A program made the position numbers and the translations under genes. Positions 22,078 to 34,762 of a stretch of DNA of 64,000 bases are shown one piece after another. Position 1 is the stretch's first letter. Every line of letters begins with the position of its first letter. The stretch is from Dentipellis sp. KUC8613. Taxonomy: Eukaryota; Basidiomycota; Agaricomycetes; Russulales; Hericiaceae. The stretch covers positions 62,001 to 126,000 of the forward strand of contig NSJX01000053.1 of the NCBI GenBank assembly GCA_002286715.1, read 5' to 3'. The notes beneath the pieces were generated by a model, which made no database searches, was not told where the DNA came from, and was given only the letters and a program-made list of their open reading frames with translations.

Positions 22078-22162
22078 TGGTTCAACCCAGGATCGAACTG
22101 GGAACCTTCTGTGTGCGTATCTCAATGTGAGACAGAAATCATAACCATTAGACCATTGAACC
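22078..22162 (-). tRNA. tRNA-Val (anticodon CAC) with a 12-nt intron
   Basis: The minus strand folds into a complete tRNA. The acceptor stem GGTTCAA pairs with TTGAACC, followed by discriminator A. The D arm is TGGTCTAATGGTTATGA (A box), the anticodon stem TCTGT pairs with ACAGA, and the T arm CCCAG-TTCGATC-CTGGG contains the B box. The anticodon loop reads CT-CAC-A, then 12 extra bases (TTGAGATACGCA), then C, so an intron sits one base 3' of the anticodon, the canonical eukaryotic position. The spliced tRNA is 73 nt before CCA addition. The T run just downstream on the minus strand (22071-22076) terminates RNA polymerase III. Alternative foldings giving Glu or Asp anticodons leave the stem mismatched or lack U33. 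Confidence 0.9.
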
Positions 22163-22348
22163 GATGATTACAACCCTTCAATGCAGGCTCACGACCTCTC
22201 TTCCTCCCCCTGGACTGGTAAGGTGTATTCAACTTCATCATGGTATCGTCACATTCGTTAACACGTTAACCATACAATCTCAAACTAATGAGACTAAAAA
22301 AATATAACCAAGAGAGCATAGACAACATAGACAATATAAGACAGAAAG

Positions 22349-25300
22349 TCACAAATTCTTCAAATCCATCTTGAACCGCTCCCACACCTCGTCGACAGTC
22401 TCCGGTGGCCGACACACGCCATGCACGTACCGCGCCCACTCCATCTCCTGCTTGCGGACCTCCGCAATCTCCTTCAGCTGCCCGCGGATCGGGTGATGCG
22501 CGACGAGGAAGAAGATGAAGTCAGACAGATTGGCCTGCTGCCGGATCTGGATCCTGTTCTTGCCTGCCTTGAGGAACGAAGAGATGGGGATGACGTTGTC
22601 GAACACCTGGCACACGGCGCGATCGTCAACAAGATAGAATCGCATATGGTTGGTGGAAGTGCACACCTTCATCGGAGCCGACAACGGGACGGGAATTTTA
22701 TCGTTGACCAATGCGGACAGTGGCCCGCGATTTGGCCAGGCGACAGGCCGACATCGAAGAAGCACTTGTTCCCAAGCACCCGACTGCTCCTTCGCGCCCC
22801 GCGCATTGGCCAGATCTTCCGCGGAGTAGCAGACCAGCGATATGCACATCGTCTTCGTGATGTCACTGTAAACAACCAACCGGCTATCAACACCATATGC
22901 CCGCAGATGAGCGTGGCACCATGACATACCCAGTCGTACATCTCGCGTTGAGGAACTTGGACATCAGCGAGAACTCCGCCGGACGTATGTTGCAGTGCAT
23001 CGTGGAGGTGAAAGGACCGGCGTGGCCCACATCGGCATCGATGACGCGCAAGTCGGGCCCGAAAACGGAATCCAACTCGTCGTACATCTCTTCTTCGGAC
23101 GGTGCTTCGTCTTTGACAGGCCACGACGGAGTGCCGGCCTTGCTGTCGCGTCCCGCGGCGAAGTACTCGTTCTCGTAGCTAGAATACCGCGAGTCGGCGG
23201 CCAGAGGGCTAACGCGCTTGGTCCAGGTGTTCGTGGCGGGAGAGGACAAACGAGGAGTCGCGGGCCTCGAGGTAGGGAACGCAACTGTGTGCTTCTCGGA
23301 CGCACTCTTGGGCTCTGGTGTTGCCGTCGAAGATCCGTCACTACGCTGGCGCGCAGACTTGACGTCCTGCTCCTGAGCAATCGCAGAGGCCGAGCGCTTG
23401 CGGGGGTTCGGAGTCGGTGAGGTCGGAGTGGCGGGCACAGGCGAGGCACGCGTGCCGTTGGATGGAAGCGGGAGCTGGAATGGTGGCAGGAGAGGCTGCA
23501 CTGGGGCGGAAGACTAAAGCCTGTAATCAGCATATATGGATGGCACGATGTAGTATAGCCTTACCCGTCTAGACTGTGGCTCCGCCGGAGTAGTAGTGCT
23601 CTCAGCCTCGCCCTCTGGCTTCACAACGCCATTGTTCTCCACAAAAGGTTCATCAACGGCAAGCGCGTCCCTCACCTCCTTGGACGACTGTGACGAGACC
23701 GATTCCCCGTCCCGCGCGGGCGTCCTCGTCGGGCTTCGTGACTCGAGCTGCATATCTGACCCCGACATTATGTGTCCATCCGCGTCCACGTCCATCGGAA
23801 CAGGGCTCGCCCGCGCAGCCTGAGGACCAGATTTAACGACAGACGACGCACGAGCGGATGCGCTCCGACTTCGAGGAGCTGCGCCGCCCGCCTTCGCCGC
23901 CACCTTATCCGCCGCGAGCACTCCCGCAGGCGATGCGGTCCTCCGCGGTGCAGAAGACGACCTCGCAGCCTCGACCGGCGACGCCCGCGTCCGCGGTACC
24001 GACGGCAGCTCGTCCACATCCATGAACACGTCTGCCGCCTGCCCACCGCTCTCAACGTCCACGTCCATCCCCGACGCCGACGAGGCCCGCCCCTTGCCTT
24101 TCACATCAGCGCCCGCGGCCCCATGCTCCTCTTTCTTGACGTGGAGAGCGCTCGCGCGCGCGGCCGACTGGCGCTCGATGATCTTCAGCTCCGCACGCTT
24201 CTTCGATGTGCTCCCGCCCGAGACGTCGCGCCGCGCTTTCTGTTCTGCGAGCAGATCGCGGTGCGGGCTGGATATTGGGTCTGGGCTTGTGCTGTTACCA
24301 GCGCTGGCACTGGTACTCGCTCGAGGTAAGGGCTGCTCGGTTGAAGGGGCAGGGACGGGTTTGGAGCTCGAGGTAAGAGGGGCGGAGATAGATGAGGGCA
24401 CAGAGGAAGGTGGGGGAGCAGATGCGGAGGCGGAAGCGGACGCAGGGATTTTCGAGGCAGATGCGGAAGCTGGCTGAGGAACAGAGGCAGAGGCAGAGGC
24501 AGAGGCAGAGGCCGCTTTGGAGGAGCCTGAGTCCTTCTTTTCACCGGAGTCACCCATGATCATCTTCAGCACGTCTTCCACCGACTCGTTGTCATACGAA
24601 GCTACGGGCTCCGCCGGCGGAGCCATCTGCAGCCTGATGCGCGGCGGACTGGTCTTGGGCTTCGCGGCGGGCCCATCTTTGCCTTTGTCCTTGGGAGACT
24701 TTGACTTGCGCGGTGGTGCGGTGGAGATGCGGGGCGTTTTGGGGGTGGTTGATGTAGGTTTGAGTGAGGGCCGAGAGGGCATGGTGGATGATGATGCTTC
24801 GGCGGTGGAAATTGATGTGTCGAGAGTAGACGTAGATGCGGAACGTTCGGATACGGTGTGAGAGTTGGGCGGAGTGGAAGGCCGAGCAACTGAAGTACTA
24901 TCGGCGGGTTGCTTCTGTTTTTGTTTCTGCTGTTGATACCACAGTAAGTCAAGCTTCAAAAAATCCGGTTCGTCAAAAATGGTAGCCTGATTCTCCTGTG
25001 ATGGCGCAGGAGCCGAGGAAGGGGCGGCTGGAGGCGCGGAAGGAACGGACGGGACGGTGTGAGAGGTCGCTGGGGGCTGAGAAATAATAGGAAGAGCTGG
25101 CGATGAGGTAGCAGGAGCTGATGAAGGGCCTGCGACAGCGGTGGTTGCAGAGGGTTTTGTGCGTGAGTGAACTTGGGACGATATAGCTGTGACGATTTGG
25201 GATACTGATGCAGAATGGGCGGGTATGCGGGCGGTAGTTGTGGGAGACGGGGGATTGACTGGGATGACGACACTAGAAGAATCGGAAGAAACACGGCGTG

Positions 25301-26549
25301 GAAGCCACAAATCGTAAATATCTCTGATAGTCAATGGACGGGCTACGGGAGATACCGACGGTGAGCTAAGGGTATTGGCGGTGCCGGCGGGGGCGCTGGA
25401 GGGGGCTGCGTTTGTCAAGCGGTCGGGTTGGCGGTTAACGTGCGAGGTCGATGGCTCCCCTGGAACTGTGCGGGGGATGATGATTGCGGGCGGGCGATGT
25501 GGTATAGTTTTCTGAGGGAAGACTAGGGCGTGTGCGGGGGATACAGGTAAGCCGCTGACTTCAGTACGACTCTGTGTTGCAGGCGATGTTGCGGAGCCCG
25601 TACTCGCAGGTAAGGGTAGGACAGTAGGTAGAGGGGCGTCGGGGGATGTGGGTTTGTGCGGAGCGTGAAGTTTACTCGAAGAGCCTGGAGTGGACGCTAG
25701 GGTACGTATACCAGCGTCTTTGCGGGGTTTTGCTTTGGGTGTTGCCTCACCTTCCGCAGTGGACGCAGAGCGAAGCAATGGGGTGCTGTCTCTCTTAGAG
25801 CCTTTGCGAGATGGAGACGACACGGACGAAGAGGACTTCTGCCGGGGAAGGTGACGGGGAATGGTCTCGGGGTCGATTTCAACGGCAGTGAGAAGTCTAC
25901 TCAAGCGCTCTACAGAAAGCAATTAGAGAGAGCCACCCTCGAGTGTCTCGGTATACGGAGATGGAAAAGGTAAAGTAACTCACGTTGTAACTCCACTTCG
26001 GTAAACAAGTGAAAGAAAGGCGCGATAGTGCGTAGCAACTTGCAGTAACCTTGGAAGAAGACGCGTTTCTCTGGCGGACACTGTGATATATCGATCACAC
26101 CAGACGTCAGTGCTGGCGAAGTCTCCCGCCCCAAGGTAGCAAAGGCAGTCTGATTGCAGCGCGAGCTTCTTTAGTTACAAAACGAGAGACGATGGTGGGG
26201 TCAATGTACCTCGATGATTTCGATGATCTGGAACAAGTATCAGCAAACCGGTGGCAGAGTACAGGAAGGGGGGTACGATGTGGTGGTTGAGAGAATGAAT
26301 GAAAGAGGGGGGATTGTGGGCGCATGGCCAAGAGATCTCGAGATTAAGAATAAAGGAACCTGAGCCACGCCGGTTACGCACCTTCGGCCGGGCAGATGCA
26401 TAGTACGCCTTCTCCGAATTAAGCCAGGTCGCAAACTTCTCCGCCGCCAGGTCAAAAGACTTGGGGTTCAGCGTAGAGAACCTCTTCATAAATGTAGGAA
26501 ATAGCTTGTCATTGTTTAGCACCGCGCTGCTCTGGGAGCTCGTACTCAT
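22349..26549 (-). CDS. Large unknown protein: helical N-terminus, long disordered middle, conserved C-terminal domain
   Basis: I do not recognise this gene. It starts at 26549 (MSTSSQSSAVLNNDKLF) and ends at 22349. The first 130 or so residues, spread over four small exons, look alpha-helical and conserved (LFPTFMKRFSTLNPKSFD, then EKRVFFQGYCKLLRTIAPFF). Then a single exon of about 800 codons (25922-23567) is almost pure Ser/Pro/Ala/Thr. It contains Ala-Ser dipeptide runs from a GGCAGA-type hexamer repeat at 24481-24512. The last 300 residues return to a compact domain: MHCNIRPAEFSLMSKFLN, MCISLVCYSAEDLANA, MRFYLVDDRAVCQVF, NRIQIRQQANLSDFIF and FLVAHHP. That last segment resembles the end of the protein at 5.9-8.3 kb. 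Low-complexity basic patches and KR motifs (NPRKRSAS) suggest a nuclear protein. Function unknown. It diverges from the Lon gene. Confidence 0.7.
24481..24512. repeat. Hexanucleotide repeat (GGCAGA)n inside a coding exon
   Basis: About five units of GGCAGA on the + strand. Read on the minus strand it encodes an alternating Ala-Ser run. Further degenerate Ala-Ser stretches continue to about 24420. Such a tract can vary in length between strains without a frameshift. Confidence 0.85.
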
Positions 26550-27073
26550 GGCGCCGAGCCTGTGGTATTGACGTTAAACGTGGATGGATCTCTGTGTCGT
26601 ATTTCAAGTCTATAAGCCTACGCGACGGGGGGAGATGATCATGGCGAGGGGGAGAGAGACGGACGACGGGGACTTTGGACGAGGTGTTCATGTCCATAGG
26701 GACCTACACGCGTGCGACTTGACATAACGCCGTCGAGTCTGATCCCCGCGTGCGGCATCCCGGTCCGCCCCATTTCCCCGCCTGCGCCCCCGCTGCTGCC
26801 TCGGTATTTTGTGAATAAATTATGCTCGTATACTCGCACTCATAACTGACACGATATGAGGCGAGCTGGTCGGATTACTGTGCAGTGAATTTCCCCGAAT
26901 TTTTGAGAAGCATTTGTCATCCGCTGCTTGCGTCATCCAGAGTTTGGGCACGGCTGCGTGTGCTCTTCAGACTTGCACGCTTCGTCCACCGCGAACGCGG
27001 TCCTCATCCCTTCTCTCCCTTTCTTTTCCCTCGTTTCTCTTCATACACGTAGCGAACCACAGGCGAGTGGTCC
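26550..27073. promoter_or_regulatory. Divergent promoter region upstream of Lon
   Basis: These 524 bp lie between divergent start codons. A pyrimidine-rich block (about 27002-27045, rich in CTCTCC and TTTC) directly precedes the Lon start and resembles a fungal CT-rich promoter element. No heat-shock element stands out by eye. Confidence 0.45.
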
Positions 27074-30000
27074 ATGAACATCCTTGCCAGCGTTCGCGCG
27101 GCTGCGACGCGACGAGCCTGCGCGCCGAGTCAGCGCACGCTCTCCTCGTTGGCACACGTCTCACGATGGTCTGCGCTATCTCTCGTACAGCGCGGCGCAA
27201 GCTACTCTACCGTTGTCGACTACTTCGCGCCAGCGGAGGCCGCTAATCGTGCGAGATGGATGGAAGCTGCGGTCTCTCAGGACAGCAAACACGCGCCAGT
27301 TCTGCTGGACAGCTCGCAAGACAGTCCTGGCGGCTCGTCCTCATCGTCGGCGCCCCCGTCTTCCTCGTCATCGTCGAATGGCGACAACCCAGACAACGCT
27401 GACACCCCACCTCCGCCTCCACCCGATGCGCCTCCCCATCCACCCACCTCCATCTCCCGCCAATCTATCCCGGAAGTCTACCCCCAGGTCCTCGCGCTCC
27501 CCATCGCGCGCCGTCCACTCTTCCCCGGTTTCTACAAGGCTGTCGTCGTTCGAAATCCCCAGGTTGTCGCTGCTATCAAGGACATGATGAAGCGCGGCCA
27601 GCCCTATCTCGGTGCTTTCCTCCTCAAAGATGAACAGGCTGATTCGGATGTTATCACGGATGTCAACTCAGTACACGATGTCGGTGTGTTCGCGCAGATC
27701 ACTAGCGTGTTTGCTGCGAACAGCGGACCTGGTGGCAAAGAGGACGACAAGGAAGAAGGTCTAACGGCTGTACTGTACCCTCATCGACGGATCAAAATCA
27801 CGGACCTCGTCAAGGCCGGTGGTCAACAGCCATCGACTGTCGCCGTCGAGAACGTGGAAGAAAAGCCCGTCACTGCTACTGAGGAGCAACTCCCGACGCC
27901 CCCGCCCTCTCCGACACCTGCCGAATCGGAACTCTCGCCTGAAGAGGTCGCAAAGCTGCATCCAAGTAAGTCTGCATTCCAGACGATGTGTTCACTCACG
28001 CTGATTTCATTTTTTTAGCACCGTTGCAAACGTCTTTCCTTCAGAATTACGACATTTCCATCGTCAACATCGAGAACCTAGTGACGCAGCCCTACAACAA
28101 GGATGATCAATATATCCGGGCCTTCATGTCTGAGATCGTCTCGGTATTCAAGGATATCGCCCAATTGAACCCGCTTTTCCGCGACCAGATCACGAACTTC
28201 TCCATTAACCAAGTCGCGTCCAACGTCTTCGACGAGCCGGACAAGCTCGCGGACTTTGCCGCAGCGGTTTCCACCGGCGAGGTTCGGGAGCTGCAGGATG
28301 TCCTCGAGTCACTCGTTGTCGAAGACCGTCTCCGCAAGGCGCTGCTCGTGCTGAAGAAGGAGCTCATCAACGCGCAGCTGCAGAGCAAGCTCTCGCGCGA
28401 TGTGGATAGCAAGATCGCGAAGCGCCAGCGCGAGTATTACCTCATGGAGCAGCTGAAAGGCATTAAGAAGGAGCTCGGCATGGAGTCGGACGGAAAGGAC
28501 AAGCTGATCGAGAAATTCAAGGAGCGCGCCGCATCACTCAAGATGCCTGAGCCTGTGAAGAAAGTGTTCGATGAAGAACTCAACAAGCTCATGCACCTCG
28601 AGCCCGCGGCGTCCGAGGCCAACGTTACCCGGAACTATCTCGACTGGCTCACCCAAGTACGTTCTAACACCACCATTTGTCATACTTCGCCCGATGCTGA
28701 CCAGCCAATCAGATCCCATGGGGACAACACTCGCCGGAGAACTACTCGATCTCGCATGCGAAGCAGGTGCTAAACGAGGACCACTATGGCCTGAAGGACG
28801 TCAAGGAACGCATTCTTGAGTTCCTCGCCGTCGGGAAGCTTCGTGGAACGGTCCAGGGCAAGATCATTTGCCTCGCAGGCCCGCCCGGTGTCGGCAAGAC
28901 GTCCATTGGCAAGTCGATCGCGCGCGCACTCAACAGGCAGTTCTTCCGGTTCTCTGTCGGTGGGCTGACCGATGTCGCCGAAATCAAGGGTCACCGGCGG
29001 ACCTACGTCGGGTGCGTCGTCTGTTGTTTTGTTGCGCACGATCGGCGTGTCTCACCAGCTAACGCGGGGTCGTAGAGCGCTCCCGGGAAAGATCATCCAG
29101 GCTTTAAAGCGCGTCGGCACGGAGAACCCCCTCGTCCTGATCGATGAAGTAGACAAGATTGGCCGAGGCATCAACGGCGATCCCGCCAGCGCCCTGTTGG
29201 AAATGCTGGACCCGGAGCAGAACAACGCGTTCTTGGACCACTAGTAAGTCCGGTGTCTGTCGGCATATCCTCGAGCACCGAGCCTGACCGCACGAATCAG
29301 CATGGACGTGCCCGTCGATCTGTCGCGCGTTCTGTTCGTCTGCACCGGTGAGTGGTTACGGCATGCATTGTGGCGTCGGGAGTAGGAGCACGACTGACGT
29401 GCGGCGGCTCCAGCGAACGTTCTTGACACCATCCCGGCTCCACTGCTCGATCGGATGGAGGTCCTCGAAGTGAGCGGCTACGTGTCGGAGGAGAAAGCGG
29501 TCATCGCCGAGAAGTACCTCGGCCCGCAGGCGAAGGAAGCCTCCGGCCTCAAGAACGCAGACGTGACGCTCGACCCGGCGTCCGTCGACGTGCTCATCAA
29601 GTACTATTGCAGGGAGAGCGGCGTGCGCAACCTCAAGAAGCACATCGACAAGGTACGCTTTTTTTTTCTTTTTTTTTCGCATGCGAAACCGATCGTTATC
29701 GCACCGCTGACGCTTTCGGGAATCGCTGTTGCTGTATGCAGATCTACCGCAAGGCGGCGCTCAAGATCGTCCAGGACCTCGGTGAAGACGCCTTCCCCGA
29801 GGCCAAGGCCCTCCCGGAACACCCGACCGACGCGCAGGGACATGAGAAGACGGTGGAGAGCCAAGATGCGCCTCCGAACGAGTCTTTAGCGACCGAGGCG
29901 GGCGACGCCGCGGCCGCGGCAGAGGAGCCGCGCAAGACCGTCACTACCGAGGATCGCAAGCCGCTGAGCGTGCCCGAGTCGGTGCACGTCAGGATCACGC

Positions 30001-30789
30001 CCGAGAATCTGAAGGAGTATGTCGGCCCCCCGATCTACCACAAGGACAGGATGTACGTGCGCCCACCGCCGCCGGGTGTCAGCACTGGGCTGGGATACCT
30101 CGGGAACGGGTCGGGCGCTGTCATGCCGGTCGAGGCTACGGTACGTCGTCCCCTTTCTTTCTTCACGCGCGAGAAGTCATGAATTGACCCGCGTACTGCA
30201 GACGATGCCGGGCAAGGGCAACCTGCAGCTGACGGGCAAGCTCGGCGAGGTCATCCGCGAGAGCGCGCAGATCGCGCTCAGCTGGACCAAGGCGCACGCG
30301 TTCGAGCTCGGCATCACGAAGACGGAGGACGAGCAGTTCCTCGCGGACCGCGACATCCATGTGCACATGCCGGAGGGCAGCATCGGGAAGGAGGGCCCCA
30401 GTGCGGGCACGGCGCTGCTGTCCGCTTTCGTGTCGCTGGGCACGAAGACGCAGATCAGCCCTGACATCGGTACGTCGTTTGCCTTTCTCACAGAAGTAAA
30501 ATTCGAGGAGCTGATTGTGCTTTTCACAGCGATGACCGGCGAGATCTCGCTCGTAGGCCAGGTCCTCCCCGTGGGCGGGCTGAAGGAGAAGATCCTGGCC
30601 GCACACCGCGCAGGGATCAAGACGATCCTCGCGCCGGCGGCGAACCGCGCGGACATCGAGGAGAATGTGCCCGAGAGCGTCAAGACGGGGATCCACTTCG
30701 TGTACGTCGAGGACGTGAAGGAGGTCCTGCACGAGGTGTTCAAGGGCACGCCCATCGCCGAGCGCTGGAAGGACACGCTGCCGCTGTGA
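27074..30789 (+). CDS. PIM1: Mitochondrial ATP-dependent Lon protease
   Basis: Lon degrades damaged matrix proteins. The N-terminus ([20 protein letters not shown]) is Arg/Ala/Ser-rich, without acidic residues, a typical mitochondrial presequence. A Ser/Pro linker follows, then the substrate-recognition domain ([20 protein letters not shown]). The AAA+ module has Walker [10 protein letters not shown] near 28880 and Walker [10 protein letters not shown] near 29133. The protease domain has the catalytic Ser in [12 protein letters not shown] near 30390 and the catalytic Lys in [14 protein letters not shown] near 30580. Nine exons join in frame: 27074-27965, 28019-28656, 28713-29011, 29076-29243, 29301-29347, 29414-29652, 29742-30139, about 30203-30469, and 30530-30789. 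The length of about 1,100 residues is normal for fungal Pim1. A fungal insertion rich in Ala/Glu occurs near 29850-29950. Intact. Confidence 0.95.
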
Positions 30790-31544
30790 GCCCGGCACAT
30801 TTACTTATTTCTGGATGTAATATCTATCGCTATCCGCTACCGCTACCGCAATTCTCCCCTCCCCCCCACGCCTCCACCTCCACCTGCAATACCGACCACC
30901 GCCCGCGACGGGCTGGCTGGCTGGTGCCCGTCGAGCCCCCCCACGCACGCATACTATAGAGTAATGCTTATGCTTTGAAATAGCAATTCCTGTATTTTAG
31001 ATATTTCACACATCCACCCAACTCACGACTTTCAGGCTGCGTCTACGTCTAGATCTCCTGCTCGACAGTTTAAATTTGTTTCTGGCGCGCGGTGGCATCG
31101 ATGTCGTGTGCCAATTCCCAGCCACGGTGGTTAGGGTCAGCCTTCAGGAACTCCTCAGTAAGCACGTAAGGCTATTGATGTCATCAGCGTCTAGGACACC
31201 CTCTCGACTTTCGAGTCCAGCAACTGTCTTTATTAATATTCCGCTTGGCAGCGCACCGTCGTTCAACCACCTCCTACGGGTGTTCCGCCTATATTCCGAG
31301 CGTCGACCGGACGCTAGCACTATCATCAGCAGGCCGTTATGGATGAAGTTGAATGCAAAGTGGCCATCGCAGGGCGCCGTGTCCACCACTATCCTTATTG
31401 TACCCGGACCCGACGACTGGACCGCGATGGGTAAGCCGCGCGCGCATATGCTCATTTCTGCATGTCATTGCAGATGGCGGATTGGTGAGCAGAGGCACAG
31501 CGTCGCCGTCCGTCGGCAGACCCGCTGGAAAATAGTCGACCATG

Positions 31545-31568
31545 GTGACGGTAACGGTAACGGTAACT
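31545..31568. repeat. Short tandem repeat, unit GGTAAC
   Basis: Four imperfect copies of GGTAAC-like hexamers. This is one of many short 6-7 bp arrays confined to the 30.8-42.5 kb zone. Confidence 0.7.
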
Positions 31569-34080
31569 TGAACTAGCCATAGCTGCAGACGCCCTGGGGA
31601 TTGTGCGGATTTCGTCTGTCCACGAGGAATCGGAGGGCGCTTCGTGCGCATGCCAGCATCCATATGGTCGCCAATCGAAGCCCGTAAGTACTGTAGGCAC
31701 GTCCTTCTCCCAGTGTTCTGGCCCATTTGCATCTTCGCACGCTAATAAGAACTGTACATGTCGTCCTGGGCACCAGCGAACATTCTGACGAGGCCGGCGC
31801 AGCGCCCACGACCGCGCGCATACGCAGGGTCTTGCACTCTTAGGACAGCGCTCTGAATGCAAGGTGTACGCCCGGAGTAGTGTGTATGCATCGCTGACGC
31901 GCAGGTCGCCGCGGGCAGCTGGGCTCCATGCAAGATCGGTGCTAATACTGTAATATAATTGGCATCGATATCTAGGACTAAGACCGCGCCCTGGCGGGAG
32001 GCGGGCTGGCTGGCGGCGCTGGGCGCGTCGGTAAGTAAGCGTTTAGCCATCTCCCTCGACGTCGTGTCACGGTGCATCGATGGCGATCAGACTGCTGACC
32101 AGCTAGCTCTAGGTCGTACAAGCCCTGAGGGTATCTCGTCGTGCTCTGAGAAAGAGAACTGGAGAAGTCCGTGCGCATCGGGATCTGGGGGGTCACGCGG
32201 GCAGATTGCATGAGTGCGATGACGCAAAGTCTATCTCGCGCCTATCTTGGGCCTGTGTGGCGCGATGGCGATGGGATCTGGCATCCGATGTGCTTGCCCA
32301 CGCGCGCCTAAGCGACCGATCGCCTAGCCGTGCCATCGAGATAGCCCGGATCGGGCCCGAGCACGCTTCCACCTTCAGTTCCAGCGCCGGGAGACATGCC
32401 CATCCATGCGCCCGTGTTGTGATCACGGCGCTCACAGTATCAGTCGCTGTCGGTGTATTGCTCGTGAGTACGTGCAGACACTGTGCCCGGTGACATGATA
32501 TTTCACGTCGCCGGCGCCTCCAGCAGGGAACGGTGCGTCTGCTGCCGTGGACGTCTTGATGGGTCGCTAATGAGTACGCAGATTCACACACCCCTGCGCC
32601 CACGCCCCGCCAGGTTCCGGCGGAGACAGGTGGTCGCACCGCGCACACCGTGCAGGGCTCGTCAGAACAGCGGCTGTCCGGATCCCTTGACGTTCTTTCC
32701 CTCGAACGCAGATCAGGACCTGATACGCCGGGCCCGACGCAACAGGCCTGCGGCTGGGACATGCACACGCATGCGTACGTACTGCCCACACCAGCCACCG
32801 CCACCGCGCGGGCTCCAAACCGCCCTCCGTAACCCATTTCATTTTGCGCGCCGTGCCAGTGATTGATGCAGACGCTGATTGGGACGGCGCGGCCGCACTT
32901 TGGCGATCTTCGCGGCGCGGGGGGCGCAGCCTCGCTACTCCTTCCGTGTGCGCGCGCGCCTCCCGGCGTTCTTTTGAGTTGCAACTGCGTGCGGGGATCT
33001 GCTCGAACTCGCAGCGCGACGCTGCACCCGAGGACCTGCCTGTGCGCGAGTACGTGATGCCGCGGTGCATCTGCCGTTCCCGTGGATCTCCGGGCGCTCT
33101 GCCAGTGCGCCGCCGCTGCACGCACATCCGAGTCGGGTCGGGGCTGCGGGCGCGGGCGCGGGTTGTGTTGGTTCTCGGAGAACGTGTGCAACTGGTCTTG
33201 GCTTGGCTCCCTGCGTCTCCTCCGTGTCAGTCAGCAGCACCGCGCGCCTGCATCGCGACCCGTGCAGCAGCCAACTCCAACACACTATTCCTGTGCGGCT
33301 CGGCCGAGTTTTTTCAGGAGTTACAAAGCTGGAGGACCACGATCAAGTCCTACAGTATATCGACGCCTGGCCGCGATTGCAACAGGTACCCAGGCTGTAT
33401 GAGGCACGCGCACCGCAAATCGCACCGTACCAGATCTGCTCCCGCGCAACCGCTGGCATAATGCACAACTCCCACACGCACCGGGGCGGCGGCTACGCAC
33501 CACGAACGCTCGACGGTGGAGTACTGCCGACATCGGGCCCTCGCAACTCTCGCGACGTACGAGCAGCTGGCCATGGGCTGCAAATAGACACTGAGTGACG
33601 TCCGTGCGGGGGCAGGGCGGGGGGGTGGACCGCGCGCACTGGCATGACGCCATGGCACTTGCACTTGCTCGCCGCAGAAGACCGGCCGCGGCAGGGTCGC
33701 TCGCGCTGCCACGTTCTCAGGGAGGCATTGGCAGTGCTGCCCGATGGGCCGCAGGCTAGGGGCGCAGTGCTCAGTGCTCAGCCGTACTGTACCTGCCTGC
33801 GACGTTGGCGATTTCGACGTGCACCTCGAGCTGCCCCGCCCACCGCCACGAAGCGAGACGCGCCTCGGGCTCGCGCAGGTGCGTGGTCATGATCATGACA
33901 TGTTACGCATCTGCATCGTGCGTCGTGCAACATGGTCCGTACCCAACACCATAGCACCCATATCCCGAGCGGAAGTGCCGAACTAAACATCCACGCACGA
34001 CTTCGCATCACGGTAGCTATAGATATCTATCCACTCTGAATCTATTCGAGGCGTGCCGGCGGGACAACCATCTCGGCGAC

Positions 34081-34107
34081 ACCGCAGACCGCAGACCGCA
34101 GACCGCA
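34081..34107. repeat. Short tandem repeat, unit GCAGACC
   Basis: Between three and four copies of a 7-bp unit GCAGACC, just after an acc-gcag start. Confidence 0.75.
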
Positions 34108-34189
34108 AGCGCATCTTCTGAATACAGTCAGGCCTCAGCTTCATCTTAGACCCGCCAGCCCGTCCGCGGCCGCGGCCCGCCGGCATATC

Positions 34190-34232
34190 ACATACTTACT
34201 TACCAGTTACCAGTTACCAGTTTGCAGTTACC
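34190..34232. repeat. Short tandem repeat, unit ACCAGTT
   Basis: Tandem copies of a 7-bp unit (ACCAGTT with one TTGCAGTT variant), preceded by two TTAC units. Confidence 0.75.
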
Positions 34233-34351
34233 ACGAGCAGAATACCTTTTCCGGGCCTCGCTAGTCTAAGCTGCGCAGCAACTGTGCATGCATGCCATGT
34301 GCGATGTGCCAATTTCATCCACTCACCGTTCACCATCCACCATCCACCACG

Positions 34352-34413
34352 CCCGAGTCCCGACACCCGACACCCGAATCCCGAGTCCCGAGTCCCGAGT
34401 CCCGAGTCCCGAC
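34352..34413. repeat. Heptanucleotide array, unit CCCGAGT
   Basis: About eight consecutive 7-bp units. The core five are perfect CCCGAGT, flanked by CCCGACA and CCCGAAT variants. This is the most regular array in the window and has 7-bp periodicity. Confidence 0.85.
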
Positions 34414-34762
34414 GCCGAGCACCTACCTAGCTAGTACTAGTAATTCCCGACATCGGTATACCGTATACGTCCTCGCCCATTTCCATTTCACATCGCTGAA
34501 ATTCGTCTGGCGAGGTGCAGGGACGCCATAGCCAGTGCACATAGTGCACAACGGATCTGGATGGCACCATCGACCAGTACCAGGCCGACAAGAGGTGCAG
34601 GTGCAGGTTCGTGAGTCGGTTAGCGCTGGTTAACGTTGCCAGATGCCTCCGCTCACCGAGTTCCGAGTGAGGCCTGGTCGCATGCAAGGATCGGGGTTGG
34701 GGTCGGGGTCGGCAAACATACAATTTGACACTCACAGGCGCCCGCCGTCGAGTCTCGACAGA

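Noticed and set aside
22078..22162. tRNA-Glu or tRNA-Asp reading of the tRNA gene
   Set aside because: Those readings need a wobbly or mismatched anticodon stem or lack U33; the Val(CAC) fold pairs all five stem bases.
30163..30800. Two overlapping minus-strand open frames opposite the Lon protease domain
   Set aside because: The + strand encodes conserved protease motifs here; the antisense frames follow from codon bias with G/C in third position.
32193..33191. Minus-strand open frame of 332 codons in the gene-poor island
   Set aside because: It is rich in Arg, Ala and His, has no domain, overlaps long open frames on the + strand, and no splice partner. It looks like a GC-driven chance frame.
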